10,363 bases of DNA from Candidatus Melainabacteria bacterium (GCA_903970565.1 CAJCJE010000810.1:1-10363); one strand, 5' to 3'; shown: positions 1 to 6,431, numbered from the stretch's first letter. The notes: a model not told the origin generated them from the sequence alone. Made by a program: numbers and translations.

Positions 1-920
1 AGTTCGAGGTCGTCGTCGGAGACGGTGTGCACCCCCGGCGTCAGCGGGAATCCGGTGCGCAGGATGCCCGGCGCGGCCTCGACACCCGCCTTGACCTCGG
101 CGAGCTGCGCCTGCGGCACCGTCACGTTCATCTCCGACAGCAGGATCTCGCCGGTCGCGGAGTTCTCCACCCGGTCGAGCAGTTCGCGCAGAATCCGGAA
201 CGAGCTGGGCACCACGCCGCTGGCGATCCCGGAGTGCTGGCCGCCTTCGAGGACCTTCGCGGTCACGTGCGCCTGGGCCAGGCCGCGCAGCGAGGTGGTC
301 AGCCAGATCCGGTCGTAGTCGTTGGCGCCGGAGTCCAGGCACACCACCAGCGACACCGCGCCCAGCCGGGGCCGCAGGTGCTCCAGGTAGGCGGGCAGGT
401 CGGGGCTGCCGGACTCCTCGCCGGTCTCCAGCAGCACCACGCACCGGGCGTGCGCGCCGCCACCGGCACGGACCGCCTCGATCGCGGTCAGCGCCGCATA
501 GGGCGCGTAGCCGTCATCGGCCGCGCCGCGTCCGTAGAGTCTGCCCTCGCGCACCACCGGGGTCCACGGCCCGAGGCCCTCGGCCCAGCCGCCGACCGGG
601 GGCTGCTTGTCCAGGTGGCCGTAGAGCAGCGCGGTCCCGCTGCTCGCGTCCGCCGCGCTGGCGGCGATGTCGATCAGCAGCACCGGCGAGGCGTTCTCCA
701 GCCGGAGGACTTCAACCGTGGTGTCCGGCAGGCCCTGGCCCAGCACCCAGGTCCGGACGTGCTCGATGACCCGGTCAAGGTGCCCGCTGGCCGCCCAGTC
801 CGGGTCGAAGCCCTCGGACACCGCGGGAATCGCGACGAGATCGGACAAGCTGGACAGCACGGGGCCGTCCCAGGCGTCGCGGACGGTCTTGCGCACGGTG
901 GCGGCATCGAGGGAACCCAT
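1..920 (-). CDS. M20-family metallopeptidase (dipeptidase/carboxypeptidase type), C-terminus cut by window edge
   Basis: This is a zinc-dependent M20 peptidase of the PepV/CNDP-like branch, which hydrolyses dipeptides or removes C-terminal residues, probably in the cytoplasm because the N-terminus (MGSLDAATVRKTV) shows no signal peptide. The first 306 residues are visible and the family is usually about 440-460 long, so the rest lies beyond base 1. The metal-site motifs are present in order: YGHLDKQP with His102 and Asp104, GRGAADDGY with the bridging Asp135, and the ETGEESGS segment with Glu168 (general base) and Glu169 (metal ligand). VVCLDSG around Asp196 is the likely next ligand. The last metal histidine would be off-window. 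The ATG at 920 is chosen because the M20 N-terminal helix starts there; its ribosome binding site is weak. The gene is divergent from the 2-oxoacid dehydrogenase operon, with 404 bp between them. The family is secure. The exact substrate is not determined, and an amidohydrolase or deacylase role is possible. Confidence 0.9.
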   Translation of the reverse strand, partial: MGSLDAATVRKTVRDAWDGPVLSSLSDLVAIPAVSEGFDPDWAASGHLDRVIEHVRTWVLGQGLPDTTVEVLRLENASPVLLIDIAASAADASSGTALLYGHLDKQPPVGGWAEGLGPWTPVVREGRLYGRGAADDGYAPYAALTAIEAVRAGGGAHARCVVLLETGEESGSPDLPAYLEHLRPRLGAVSLVVCLDSGANDYDRIWLTTSLRGLAQAHVTAKVLEGGQHSGIASGVVPSSFRILRELLDRVENSATGEILLSEMNVTVPQAQLAEVKAGVEAAPGILRTGFPLTPGVHTVSDDDLE

Positions 921-1026
921 GCCCCGATCCTGCCATCGGTGCCGGATGGTCGGGCGAGGACGGGAGGAAACTCGGCACGGCAGCACCCCGTCGACCGAGA
1001 ATATGACGAAGGTCACTTGGGCTGGG

Positions 1027-1049
1027 CCGAACGGGTGTCGCCCGTTCGG
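1027..1049. promoter_or_regulatory. Perfect 9-bp inverted repeat with 5-nt loop
   Basis: CCGAACGGG at 1027-1035 and CCCGTTCGG at 1041-1049 are exact reverse complements around TGTCG. No T-run follows on either strand and both flanking genes are transcribed away from it, so a terminator is unlikely. It may be an operator or an RNA hairpin in the leader of the M20 peptidase transcript. The dyad is directly visible; its role is inferred. Confidence 0.45.
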
Positions 1050-1116
1050 GTAGCCGTCGGACCAGCCAGGACGGGTCGCCAGTAGGCCGACCGACCATTG
1101 GCCTTCCAACCATTTT

Positions 1117-1128
1117 CGCTGATCAGCG
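1117..1128. promoter_or_regulatory. 12-bp perfect palindrome next to a T7 run
   Basis: CGCTGATCAGCG is fully self-complementary and is followed four bases later by TTTTTTT (1133-1139), which is rare in such a GC-rich genome. A second GATCAG copy lies at 1146-1151. As RNA the hairpin would have only a 4-bp stem, so a DNA operator beside a flexible AT tract is more plausible than a terminator. The function is unknown. Confidence 0.3.
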
Positions 1129-1201
1129 CCTGTTTTTTTGTAACCGATCAGGGGTCGGGACTCACCGGAATCCGGCCGCTCGTGTCAGGATGGGGAGGTG
1201 A

Positions 1202-1219
1202 ACCGTCAGTGTTGACGGT
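1202..1219. promoter_or_regulatory. 18-bp palindrome, possible operator of the 2-oxoacid dehydrogenase operon
   Basis: ACCGTCA at 1202-1208 and TGACGGT at 1213-1219 are exact inverted repeats with the spacer GTGT. The right arm overlaps a TTGACG hexamer (1212-1217) that could serve as a -35 box, about 110 bp upstream of the E1 alpha start. This position suits a repressor or activator site. No regulator gene sits beside the operon in this window, so the binding protein is unknown. Confidence 0.4.
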
Positions 1220-1311
1220 CACCGTGCGCTCCCAAACCCGGGCAACGGCGGTGGCTTTCAGCATGGTCGAAGCCGCAACGCCACAAGCGTCGTGTTCGAC
1301 CTCGTCCGAGT

Positions 1312-1318
1312 AGGAGAG
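1312..1318 (+). promoter_or_regulatory. Ribosome binding site that sets the E1 alpha start
   Basis: AGGAGAG ends six bases before the ATG at 1325. It lies inside the frame if translation began at the upstream ATG 1292, which argues that 1325 is the true start. Confidence 0.8.
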
Positions 1319-1324
1319 ACGCGC

Positions 1325-2539
1325 ATGTCGTCCCCAGAGCGCTGGACCGCGGCCCGGCCGGACAGCCCCGCTGCCACGGCCGCCACGCCCACGGCAGAAC
1401 AGGTGATAGCCGGTTTGCGAGCGACCAGCGAAGGCGGTGCCGACCTGGTGCAGTTGCTCACCCCGGAGGGTGAGCGGGTGACGCACCCGGACTTCGACAT
1501 CGACATCGAGCCCGCGCAACTGCGTGCGCTGTACCGGGACATGGTCCTGGTGCGCAGGGTGGACCGGGAGTCCAACGCCCTGCAACGAAAGGGCGAGCTG
1601 GCCCTCTGGGTTCCGCTGCTGGGTCAGGAGGCCGCCCAGGTGGGCGCCGGCCGCGCCATGCGGCCTCAGGACATGGCCTTCCCCAGTTACCGCGAGCACG
1701 GGGTGGCCTGGTGCCGGGGCATCGACCCGACCGACCTGCTCGGCATCTTCCGTGGCACCGACCACGGCAGCTGGGACCCGATCGAGAAGCGCTTCGGCCT
1801 CTACACCATCGTGATCGGCAACCAGGTGCTCAACGCCGCCGGCTACGCGATGGGCCAGCGCTTCGACGGCAAGGTCGGCAACTCCGACGCCGAGGGGAAC
1901 CCGGCCGCCGACGACGAGGCCACCATGTGCTTCTTCGGCGACGGCGCCACCAGCCAGGGCGACGTGCACGAGGGCTTCGTCTGGGCCGCCGTCTACGACG
2001 CGCCGCTGGTCTTCTTCTGCCAGAACAACCAGTGGGCGATCTCCGAGCCAACCGAACGCCAGAGCAGGCTGCCGCTCTACCAGCGCGCCCGTGGCTACGG
2101 CTTCCCCGGTGTCCGGGTGGACGGCAACGACGTGCTCGCCTGCCTCGCGGTCTCCCGGTGGGCGCTGAAGGAGTGCCGGCGCGGCAACGGACCGGTCCTC
2201 ATCGAGGCGTTCACCTACCGGATGGACGCGCACACCACCACCGACGACCCGACCCGCTACCGCCTCTCCGACGAGGTCGAGGAGTGGAAGCTCAAGGACC
2301 CGATCGAGCGCGTCCGCGCCTACCTCGCCCGCAACGGCCTGGCCGACGCCGCGTTCTTCGAACAGATCCAGGAGGAGTCCGACCAGTTGGCGGTGCGGTT
2401 GCGCGAATTCTGCGTCAACATCCCCGACCCGCCCCCGGACCGCATCTTCGCCAACGTCTACGCCGAGGCCAACCCGGTGCTGGAGCGTCAGCGCGAGGAC
2501 ATGCTCGGCTACCTCGCCGGCTTCGGCGGTGAGCACTGA
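1325..2539 (+). CDS. bkdA: 2-oxoacid dehydrogenase complex E1 alpha subunit (branched-chain BkdA type, or pyruvate PdhA)
   Basis: With E1 beta this subunit forms the thiamine-diphosphate enzyme that decarboxylates a 2-oxoacid and transfers the acyl group to the lipoyl arm of E2. The 404-residue product has the ThDP-binding motif GDG (205-207) ending in NN (234-235), with the GDGATSQGDVHEGF stretch typical of E1 alpha. Earlier comes PSYREHGVAWCRG, and later YRMDAHTTTDDPTRYR, the serine/threonine-rich loop region seen near the active site of this family. The ATG at 1325 is chosen over the in-frame ATG at 1292 because AGGAGAG (1312-1318) lies six bases before it. Its stop TGA overlaps the next start by one base (TGATG), so the two subunits are translationally coupled. 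An N-terminal tail of about 60 residues precedes the core. Substrate: the E1 beta sequence and the Actinobacteria-type arrangement favour branched-chain 2-oxoacids (compare Rv2497c), but pyruvate cannot be excluded. Confidence 0.92.
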   Translation: MSSPERWTAARPDSPAATAATPTAEQVIAGLRATSEGGADLVQLLTPEGERVTHPDFDIDIEPAQLRALYRDMVLVRRVDRESNALQRKGELALWVPLLGQEAAQVGAGRAMRPQDMAFPSYREHGVAWCRGIDPTDLLGIFRGTDHGSWDPIEKRFGLYTIVIGNQVLNAAGYAMGQRFDGKVGNSDAEGNPAADDEATMCFFGDGATSQGDVHEGFVWAAVYDAPLVFFCQNNQWAISEPTERQSRLPLYQRARGYGFPGVRVDGNDVLACLAVSRWALKECRRGNGPVLIEAFTYRMDAHTTTDDPTRYRLSDEVEEWKLKDPIERVRAYLARNGLADAAFFEQIQEESDQLAVRLREFCVNIPDPPPDRIFANVYAEANPVLERQREDMLGYLAGFGGEH

Positions 2540-3549
2540 TGGCCGCGCCCACCCTCGACTCCTCGGCGAAACCGCAGCAGATCACTATGGCCAAGGCCAT
2601 CAACGCCGGTCTGCGCGCGGCGATGGACGCCGATCCCAAGGTGCTCGTCATGGGTGAGGACGTCGGCAAGCTCGGCGGCGTCTTCCGGATCACCGACGGC
2701 CTCCAGAAGGACTTCGGCGAGCATCGCGTACTGGACACCCCGCTGGCCGAGTCCGGCATCATCGGCACCGCCATCGGCCTGGCCATTCGCGGCTATCGGC
2801 CGGTCTGCGAGATCCAGTTCGACGGCTTCATCTTCCCCGCGTTCGACCAGATCGTCAGCCAGCTGGCCAAGCTGCACTACCGCAGCCAGGGCAAGCTGAA
2901 GATGCCGATCGTGGTCCGGGTGCCCTTCGGCGGCGGCATCGGCTCGGTCGAGCATCACTCCGAATCGCCGGAGTCCTACTTCGCGCACACCGCCGGCCTG
3001 CGGGTGGTCTCCTGCTCCAACCCGGTCGACGCCTACTGGATGATCCAGCAGGCCATCGACTCCGACGACCCGGTGCTCTTCTTCGAACCGAAGCGGCAGT
3101 ACTACTCCAGCAAGGCCGAACTGGACACCTCGATCACCCCGCAGCCGCTGCACACCTCCCGCGTGCTGCGTTCCGGCGCGCACGCCACCCTCGCCTCCTA
3201 CGGTCCCTCGGTGAAGGTGTGCCTGGACTCGGCGGCGGCCGCGGCGCAGGACGGTATCGACCTGGAGGTCATCGACCTGCGCAGCCTCTCCCCGCTGGAC
3301 CTCGACCCGGTGTACGCCTCCGTGCGCCGCACCGGTCACCTGGTACTGGTCAGCGAATCCCCCGGCGAGGCATCGCTGAACTCGGAGATCGTCAGCCGGG
3401 TCAGCCAGGAGTGCTTCTACTCCCTTCAGGCGCCGGTGTTGCGCGTCAACGGTTTCGACACCCCGTATCCACCATCGAAGCTGGAAGAGGACTTCCTGCC
3501 CGATCTGGACCGGGTGTTGCACACCGTCGACCGCTCGCTGGCCTGGTAG
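2539..3549 (+). CDS. bkdB: 2-oxoacid dehydrogenase complex E1 beta subunit (branched-chain BkdB type)
   Basis: This is the second half of the heterotetrameric E1 component. Its 336 residues carry the transketolase pyrimidine-binding domain (about 15-190) and the C-terminal transketolase domain (about 205-325). VLVMGEDVGKLGG opens the core. DTPLAESG places Glu71 where the E1 beta glutamate activates the thiamine aminopyrimidine. FGGGIGSVEHHSES followed by SYFAHTAGLRVV marks the conserved central segment. FFEPKRQYY closes the first domain, and the EHHSES form of the central motif resembles branched-chain E1 beta subunits more than classical PdhB. The start ATG shares its A with the TGA of E1 alpha, and a weak GGTGAG (2528-2533) inside the upstream gene precedes it, as expected for coupled translation. 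The E2 gene follows after 11 bp. The subunit assignment is secure; substrate preference is inferred from sequence resemblance only. Confidence 0.93.
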   Translation: MAAPTLDSSAKPQQITMAKAINAGLRAAMDADPKVLVMGEDVGKLGGVFRITDGLQKDFGEHRVLDTPLAESGIIGTAIGLAIRGYRPVCEIQFDGFIFPAFDQIVSQLAKLHYRSQGKLKMPIVVRVPFGGGIGSVEHHSESPESYFAHTAGLRVVSCSNPVDAYWMIQQAIDSDDPVLFFEPKRQYYSSKAELDTSITPQPLHTSRVLRSGAHATLASYGPSVKVCLDSAAAAAQDGIDLEVIDLRSLSPLDLDPVYASVRRTGHLVLVSESPGEASLNSEIVSRVSQECFYSLQAPVLRVNGFDTPYPPSKLEEDFLPDLDRVLHTVDRSLAW

Positions 3550-3560
3550 GGGGATTCCCG

Positions 3561-4976
3561 ATGCCTCAGTTCAAGAAATTCCTGCTGCCCGACACCGCCG
3601 AGGGGCTCACCGAGGCGGAAATCCTGTCCTGGCACGTGAAACCGGGCCAGGACGTCGAGGTCAACACGATCCTGGTGGAGATCGAAACCGCCAAGGCCGC
3701 CGTCGAACTGCCCAGTCCGTTCGAGGGCCGGGTCACCGAACTGCTTGTCGAGGTCGGCCAGACCGTCGACGTCGGTGCCCCGATCATCGTCATCGACGTC
3801 GACCCGAACGGTGCCCCCGCCCCGGCGGCGGACCCTGCAACGTCCACTTCGAACTCCTCGGATGCCGCGAACGGCGCGGTGCCCAACCTGGTCGGCTACG
3901 GCCCCAAGGGTGCCCCGGCCCAACGCCGCCGCCCCCGCACGGCCGCCGCCCCGGCTCCGGTCACGGCCGCCCCCGCTCCGGTGGCTGCTGCTCCCGTTGC
4001 CGCGCCCGCTCCCGTTGCCGCGCCGGCACCGGTGCTCGCGCCCGCGCCGGTTGCCCTGGCTCCGGCCGGCACCACCGGTCTGGTCCCGCTCACCAAGCCG
4101 CCGATCCGCAAGCTCGCCCGCGAACTCGGCGTCGACCTCGCCGCGCTCACCGGTTCCGGCCCGGCCGGCGTGATCACCAGGGACGACGTGCAACGCGCCG
4201 CCGAAGCCGCCCCCACTCCCGGCCTCGGCCTCGCCGAGCCGGCAGCACCGGTACCGGCCCCGGCCTACGACCCGGCGACGCGGGAACGGCGGGTGCCGAT
4301 TCGCGGCGTGCGCAAGGCAACCGCCGCCGCGATGGTGGCCAGCGCCTTCACCGCGCCGCACGTCACCGAGTTCCTCACCATCGACGTCACGCCGATGATG
4401 GAGTTCCGGGCCAAACTCAAGGTGACCCCGGCCTTCCGGGACGTCAAGCTCACCCCGCTGGTGTTCGCCGCCAAGGCCGTCTGCCTTGCCGTGCAACGCA
4501 CTCCGGACGTGAACGCGACCTGGGACGAGGCGGCCGGCGAGATCGTCTACAAGTCCTACGTGCACCTCGGCATCGCCGCGGCCACCCCGCGCGGCCTGGT
4601 CGTACCCAAGATCCGCGACGCCGGGCAACTGTCCCTGCACGACCTCGCCGCCGCGATGGACTCCCTGGCCACCACGGCGCGGGAGGGCCGGACCACCCCG
4701 GCCGACATGGTCAACGGCACCATCACCATCAGCAATGTCGGCGTGTTCGGCGTGGACACCGGTACCCCGATCATCAATCCCGGCGAGTCCGCGATTCTCG
4801 CCTTCGGCGCGATCCGGGACATGCCCTGGGTGGTGGAGGGCCAGATCGTGCCGCGCAAGGTCTGCCAGCTCTCGCTGAGCTTCGACCACCGGGTGGTCGA
4901 CGGCCAACAGGGTTCACGGTTCCTGGCCGACGTCGGTGCCCTCCTGGCCGACCCGGCCACCGCGATCACCTACTGA
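3561..4976 (+). CDS. bkdC: Dihydrolipoamide acyltransferase, E2 core of the 2-oxoacid dehydrogenase complex
   Basis: E2 accepts the acyl group from E1 on a swinging lipoyl arm and passes it to CoA. The 471-residue product has one lipoyl domain (about 1-80) with the lipoylated Lys45 in EIETAKAAVELPSPFEG. An Ala-Pro-Val hinge with an RRRPR basic patch follows (about 85-172), then a peripheral-subunit-binding domain (about 176-215, with IRKLARELGVD and GSGPAGVITRDDV). The catalytic domain (about 245-471) ends in the FDHRVVDG motif, giving His443 and Asp447 of HxxxDG. The ATG at 3561 is preceded by AGGGGGA (3548-3554) at six bases, which overlaps the E1 beta stop; longer upstream frames run through E1 beta and are rejected. 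No E3 (lipoamide dehydrogenase) gene is present, so E3 must be supplied from elsewhere. One lipoyl domain per chain is as in mycobacterial BkdC. The hinge holds a short 18-bp tandem duplication (see repeat). Confidence 0.93.
   Translation: MPQFKKFLLPDTAEGLTEAEILSWHVKPGQDVEVNTILVEIETAKAAVELPSPFEGRVTELLVEVGQTVDVGAPIIVIDVDPNGAPAPAADPATSTSNSSDAANGAVPNLVGYGPKGAPAQRRRPRTAAAPAPVTAAPAPVAAAPVAAPAPVAAPAPVLAPAPVALAPAGTTGLVPLTKPPIRKLARELGVDLAALTGSGPAGVITRDDVQRAAEAAPTPGLGLAEPAAPVPAPAYDPATRERRVPIRGVRKATAAAMVASAFTAPHVTEFLTIDVTPMMEFRAKLKVTPAFRDVKLTPLVFAAKAVCLAVQRTPDVNATWDEAAGEIVYKSYVHLGIAAATPRGLVVPKIRDAGQLSLHDLAAAMDSLATTAREGRTTPADMVNGTITISNVGVFGVDTGTPIINPGESAILAFGAIRDMPWVVEGQIVPRKVCQLSLSFDHRVVDGQQGSRFLADVGALLADPATAITY
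3990..4024 (+). repeat. 18-bp-period tandem repeat in the E2 hinge
   Basis: GCTCCCGTTGCCGCGCC occurs at 3990-4006 and again at 4008-4024, identical over 17 bases with a period of 18, that is six codons (Ala/Pro/Val). It lies in the flexible Ala-Pro linker between the lipoyl and E1/E3-binding domains, where length changes are tolerated. It looks like a recent slippage duplication. Confidence 0.75.
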
Positions 4977-4986
4977 CCCACCAACG

Positions 4987-5020
4987 CGGCGAGACCCGGG
5001 CTGCGGTCCGGGTCTCGCCG
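4987..5020. terminator. Strong hairpin terminator between convergent operons
   Basis: CGGCGAGACCCGG (4987-4999) and CCGGGTCTCGCCG (5008-5020) form a perfect 13-bp stem with an 8-nt loop. The hairpin begins 11 bp after the E2 stop and ends 4 bp before the stop of the convergent SCP2 gene. It has no T-run, as is common for actinomycete terminators, and by symmetry it can serve both strands. Confidence 0.85.
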
Positions 5021-5023
5021 ACG

Positions 5024-5566
5024 TTATCGGCTGCGCGGCTTCGGGATGTCGAACATGCCGCTGAGCTTGATGGCGTAGCGGATGTCGCCCTTGAACTTCA
5101 ACCGGCGCGCGGCGACCAGCCGGGGGAAGCCGACGCAGCCGGCGACCAGGTGCAGGAAGTCCGCGATGGACAGCGTCAGGGTGACCTTCGGGTCGCGGTC
5201 GATGTCGGTGCCGCTGACGCAGTCGCCGCCCTCGAAAACGGTCTGGAACCGCTGGTAGTCGATGTCGGCGCCGCAGGCGATCCGCCAGCGCACCACGCCG
5301 TTGCCGCTGGCCAGCCGGTCCGCGCGCAGATGCTGCGACATTCGGCGGAACACCTCGGTGAGCACCATTTCCCGCGCCTTCGGCGAACTGGCGACCTCGG
5401 CGATCTGCTCGTCGGAGGCGCGCGCGATCAACGTGACCAGGGTGATGGTGTCCACCCCGTCCAACGCGATCCCGGTGTCCGCCCTGGCCAGCAGATCCAG
5501 GGTCTCGATGAGCTGGGCAAGGCCACGCGGTCCCATTTTCCGCGGGTCGAGGGCCCGCGCGATCAT
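5024..5566 (-). CDS. SCP2 sterol-binding-domain protein, shorter paralogue
   Basis: This protein has the SCP2 (sterol carrier protein 2) lipid-binding fold, expected to hold fatty acyl or sterol-like ligands in a hydrophobic pocket. The 180 residues from the ATG at 5566 comprise a helical N-terminal part containing FRRMSQHLRADR (about 75-86) and a C-terminal SCP2 domain from about WRIACGADID to the end. It is clearly a paralogue of the gene just upstream: DPRK, FRRMS-HLRADR, DP-VT-T, and K-KGD near the C-terminus recur in order. It lacks the roughly 60-residue N-terminal extension of its neighbour. Five codons before the ATG (ACC ATC GAC ATC GAG) also align with the neighbour (DLDID), but no ATG, GTG or TTG lies in that stretch. 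The start is therefore uncertain: 5566 is the first conventional one, although GAGGAGG at 5598-5592 is too far from it. The gene lies 54 bp after, and in the same frame as, the upstream gene. Ligand and partner are unknown. Confidence 0.8.
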   Translation of the reverse strand: MIARALDPRKMGPRGLAQLIETLDLLARADTGIALDGVDTITLVTLIARASDEQIAEVASSPKAREMVLTEVFRRMSQHLRADRLASGNGVVRWRIACGADIDYQRFQTVFEGGDCVSGTDIDRDPKVTLTLSIADFLHLVAGCVGFPRLVAARRLKFKGDIRYAIKLSGMFDIPKPRSR

Positions 5567-5620
5567 CTCGATGTCGATGGTTGGTCCCCCGCCTCCTCGC
5601 AGCGCTGCGCGAAGGTCAGC

Positions 5621-6352
5621 CTACGAGGCCTTCGGCAGATCGAAAAGGCTGGTGAGGCCGGCGGCGAAGGCCAGATCGCCCTTGATTTTCATTTTGCCGG
5701 TCATGAACAGCACCGGGCCGGAGGCGTTGTTGGTGATCAGTTTCAGGAATTCCGCCGGCTGGATCGTGATCGTCACCCGAGGATCTCGGGTCGGCTCGGT
5801 GTTGACCGTGCAGGTGCCGTTGTCGATGACCGTCTCGTACCGGTCGTAGCCGCCGCTGCCGCTCCCCCCGGCCAGCCGCCAGTGCACCACGGCCCTGGTC
5901 GAGGCGGCGCGGTCGGCGCGAAGGTGCTCGCTCATCCGCCGGAAGACCTCGCCGAGGATGCGGGCCCGCAGTTCCGGCCGCACCATGATGCCCTCAACCT
6001 GCGAACTCGATGCCCTGGCGATGATCCTGGCGAAGGTCGGGGCGCGCATCCGGCTCAGGCTGAGGTCCGCGCCGCCCTCGGCCAGCCGGTTGAGCACCGA
6101 CAGCAGCCGGATGAACTGGTCCTTACCGAGCTTGCGCGGATCGATCGCCGCGCCGATCACGTCGATGTCGAGGTCCGGCACGGTGTCGTGAGCCGGATCG
6201 ATCCCCTCCAGAAGCTCGGCGAGCTGGGCCGGCTTCAGCTGGCCGATGGTCTCGGCGGTCAACGGCAGGTCCACCGGCTTCGGTCGTCGCGAACTCCCCC
6301 GTGGGCCGGTATTCGCCCCCGCGACCCCGGCGTCCGTCCCTGAACCTGCCAT
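5621..6352 (-). CDS. SCP2 sterol-binding-domain protein, longer paralogue
   Basis: This 243-residue protein has a low-complexity, Gly/Ser/Pro-rich N-terminus (1-30) and a short helical segment with AETIGQLKPAQLAELLEGID (about 33-52). A helical region follows that ends in FRRMSEHLRADR, then the SCP2 domain with DPRVTITIQPAEFLKLI and the family's VLFMTGKMKIKGDLAFA signature near the C-terminus. SCP2 domains bind fatty acyl chains or sterols, so a role in delivering lipid substrates to the nearby acyl-chain enzymes is a reasonable inference. There is no signal peptide or membrane segment, so it is probably cytoplasmic. GGAGGGG (6366-6360) lies seven bases before the ATG at 6352. It is the first gene of a two-gene transcript running from the operator region shared with tetR. 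The family is secure, the ligand unknown. Confidence 0.85.
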   Translation of the reverse strand: MAGSGTDAGVAGANTGPRGSSRRPKPVDLPLTAETIGQLKPAQLAELLEGIDPAHDTVPDLDIDVIGAAIDPRKLGKDQFIRLLSVLNRLAEGGADLSLSRMRAPTFARIIARASSSQVEGIMVRPELRARILGEVFRRMSEHLRADRAASTRAVVHWRLAGGSGSGGYDRYETVIDNGTCTVNTEPTRDPRVTITIQPAEFLKLITNNASGPVLFMTGKMKIKGDLAFAAGLTSLFDLPKAS

Positions 6353-6372
6353 CGTCCTACCCCTCCGACTTA

Positions 6373-6404
6373 CCTACTCTGGAGTAAGGCTACGTGCCAG
6401 TAGG
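6373..6404. promoter_or_regulatory. Composite tandem operator, copy 1 (SCP2/tetR divergent region)
   Basis: Two 16-bp pseudo-palindromes lie side by side: CCTACTCTGGAGTAAG (6373-6388) and GCTACGTGCCAGTAGG (6389-6404). Each has two six-base half-sites around four variable bases. The outer arms also form an exact inverted repeat, TACCTACT (6371-6378) with AGTAGGTA (6399-6406). The same architecture recurs upstream of fabG4 at 9509-9540, with 21 of 24 half-site positions identical but only 1 of 8 spacer positions. It overlaps the predicted -10 box of the SCP2 gene and the upstream promoter region of tetR. It is most likely the binding site of the adjacent TetR protein, as two cooperating dimers; that identity is inferred. 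Confidence 0.75.
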
Positions 6405-6415
6405 TACAGCGGCAA
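6387..6415 (-). promoter_or_regulatory. Predicted promoter of the SCP2 gene pair
   Basis: On the minus strand TTGCCG (6415-6410) and TAGCCT (6392-6387) are separated by 17 bp, a plausible -35/-10 pair for an actinomycete. The -10 box sits across the junction of the two operator halves, so a bound repressor would block it. The expected leader is about 30 nt. Confidence 0.5.
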
Positions 6416-6431
6416 GCCGAACCGCTAGGCT
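6403..6431 (+). promoter_or_regulatory. Possible promoter of the tetR gene
   Basis: TAGGCT at 6426-6431 is a good actinomycete -10 box, 27 bp before the ATG. The -35 candidate GGTACA (6403-6408, 17-bp spacing) is weak and touches the right end of the operator, consistent with autoregulation. Confidence 0.4.

Larger units (their letters stand above)
921..1324. other. Divergent intergenic region, 404 bp, without a convincing gene
   Basis: This region separates the M20 peptidase (minus) from the E1 alpha gene (plus) and should hold both promoters. I see no coding signal. It is less GC-rich than the genes and contains a run of seven T at 1133-1139. It holds four dyad elements: a 9-bp-stem hairpin at 1027-1049, a 12-bp perfect palindrome at 1117-1128, a short palindrome CCGGA-A-TCCGG at 1165-1175 and an 18-bp palindrome at 1202-1219. 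A TTGACG hexamer at 1212-1217 is a possible -35 box for the operon, but no good -10 box follows at 16-18 nt, so I do not call a promoter. Confidence 0.6.

Noticed and set aside
27..1085. Long plus-strand open frame opposite the M20 peptidase
   Set aside because: It lies antisense to a protein with clear metal-site motifs, is rich in Arg/Gly/His/Gln as expected of a GC-rich shadow frame, and shows no recognisable domain.
1071..1086. Possible third copy of the TetR operator upstream of the 2-oxoacid dehydrogenase operon
   Set aside because: Only the right half-site AGTAGG (1081-1086) matches; the left half and the second 16-bp unit are absent, so this is likely chance.
1309..1314. AGTAGG half-site next to the E1 alpha start
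   Set aside because: It is part of the ribosome binding site region and has no partner half-site.
1292..1324. Upstream ATG start for E1 alpha
   Set aside because: It would place the strong AGGAGAG inside the coding region and has no ribosome binding site of its own.
1148..2536. Long minus-strand open frame opposite E1 alpha
   Set aside because: It is antisense to a gene with the full ThDP motif; its Val/Gly/Arg-rich composition is the mirror of high-GC codon use.
3426..4907. Long minus-strand open frame opposite E2
   Set aside because: The opposite strand encodes lipoyl, binding and catalytic domains in order; this frame has only low-complexity Arg/Gly/His sequence.
5150..6343. Plus-strand open frame spanning both SCP2 genes
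   Set aside because: It crosses two paralogous genes whose alignment to each other works only on the minus strand.
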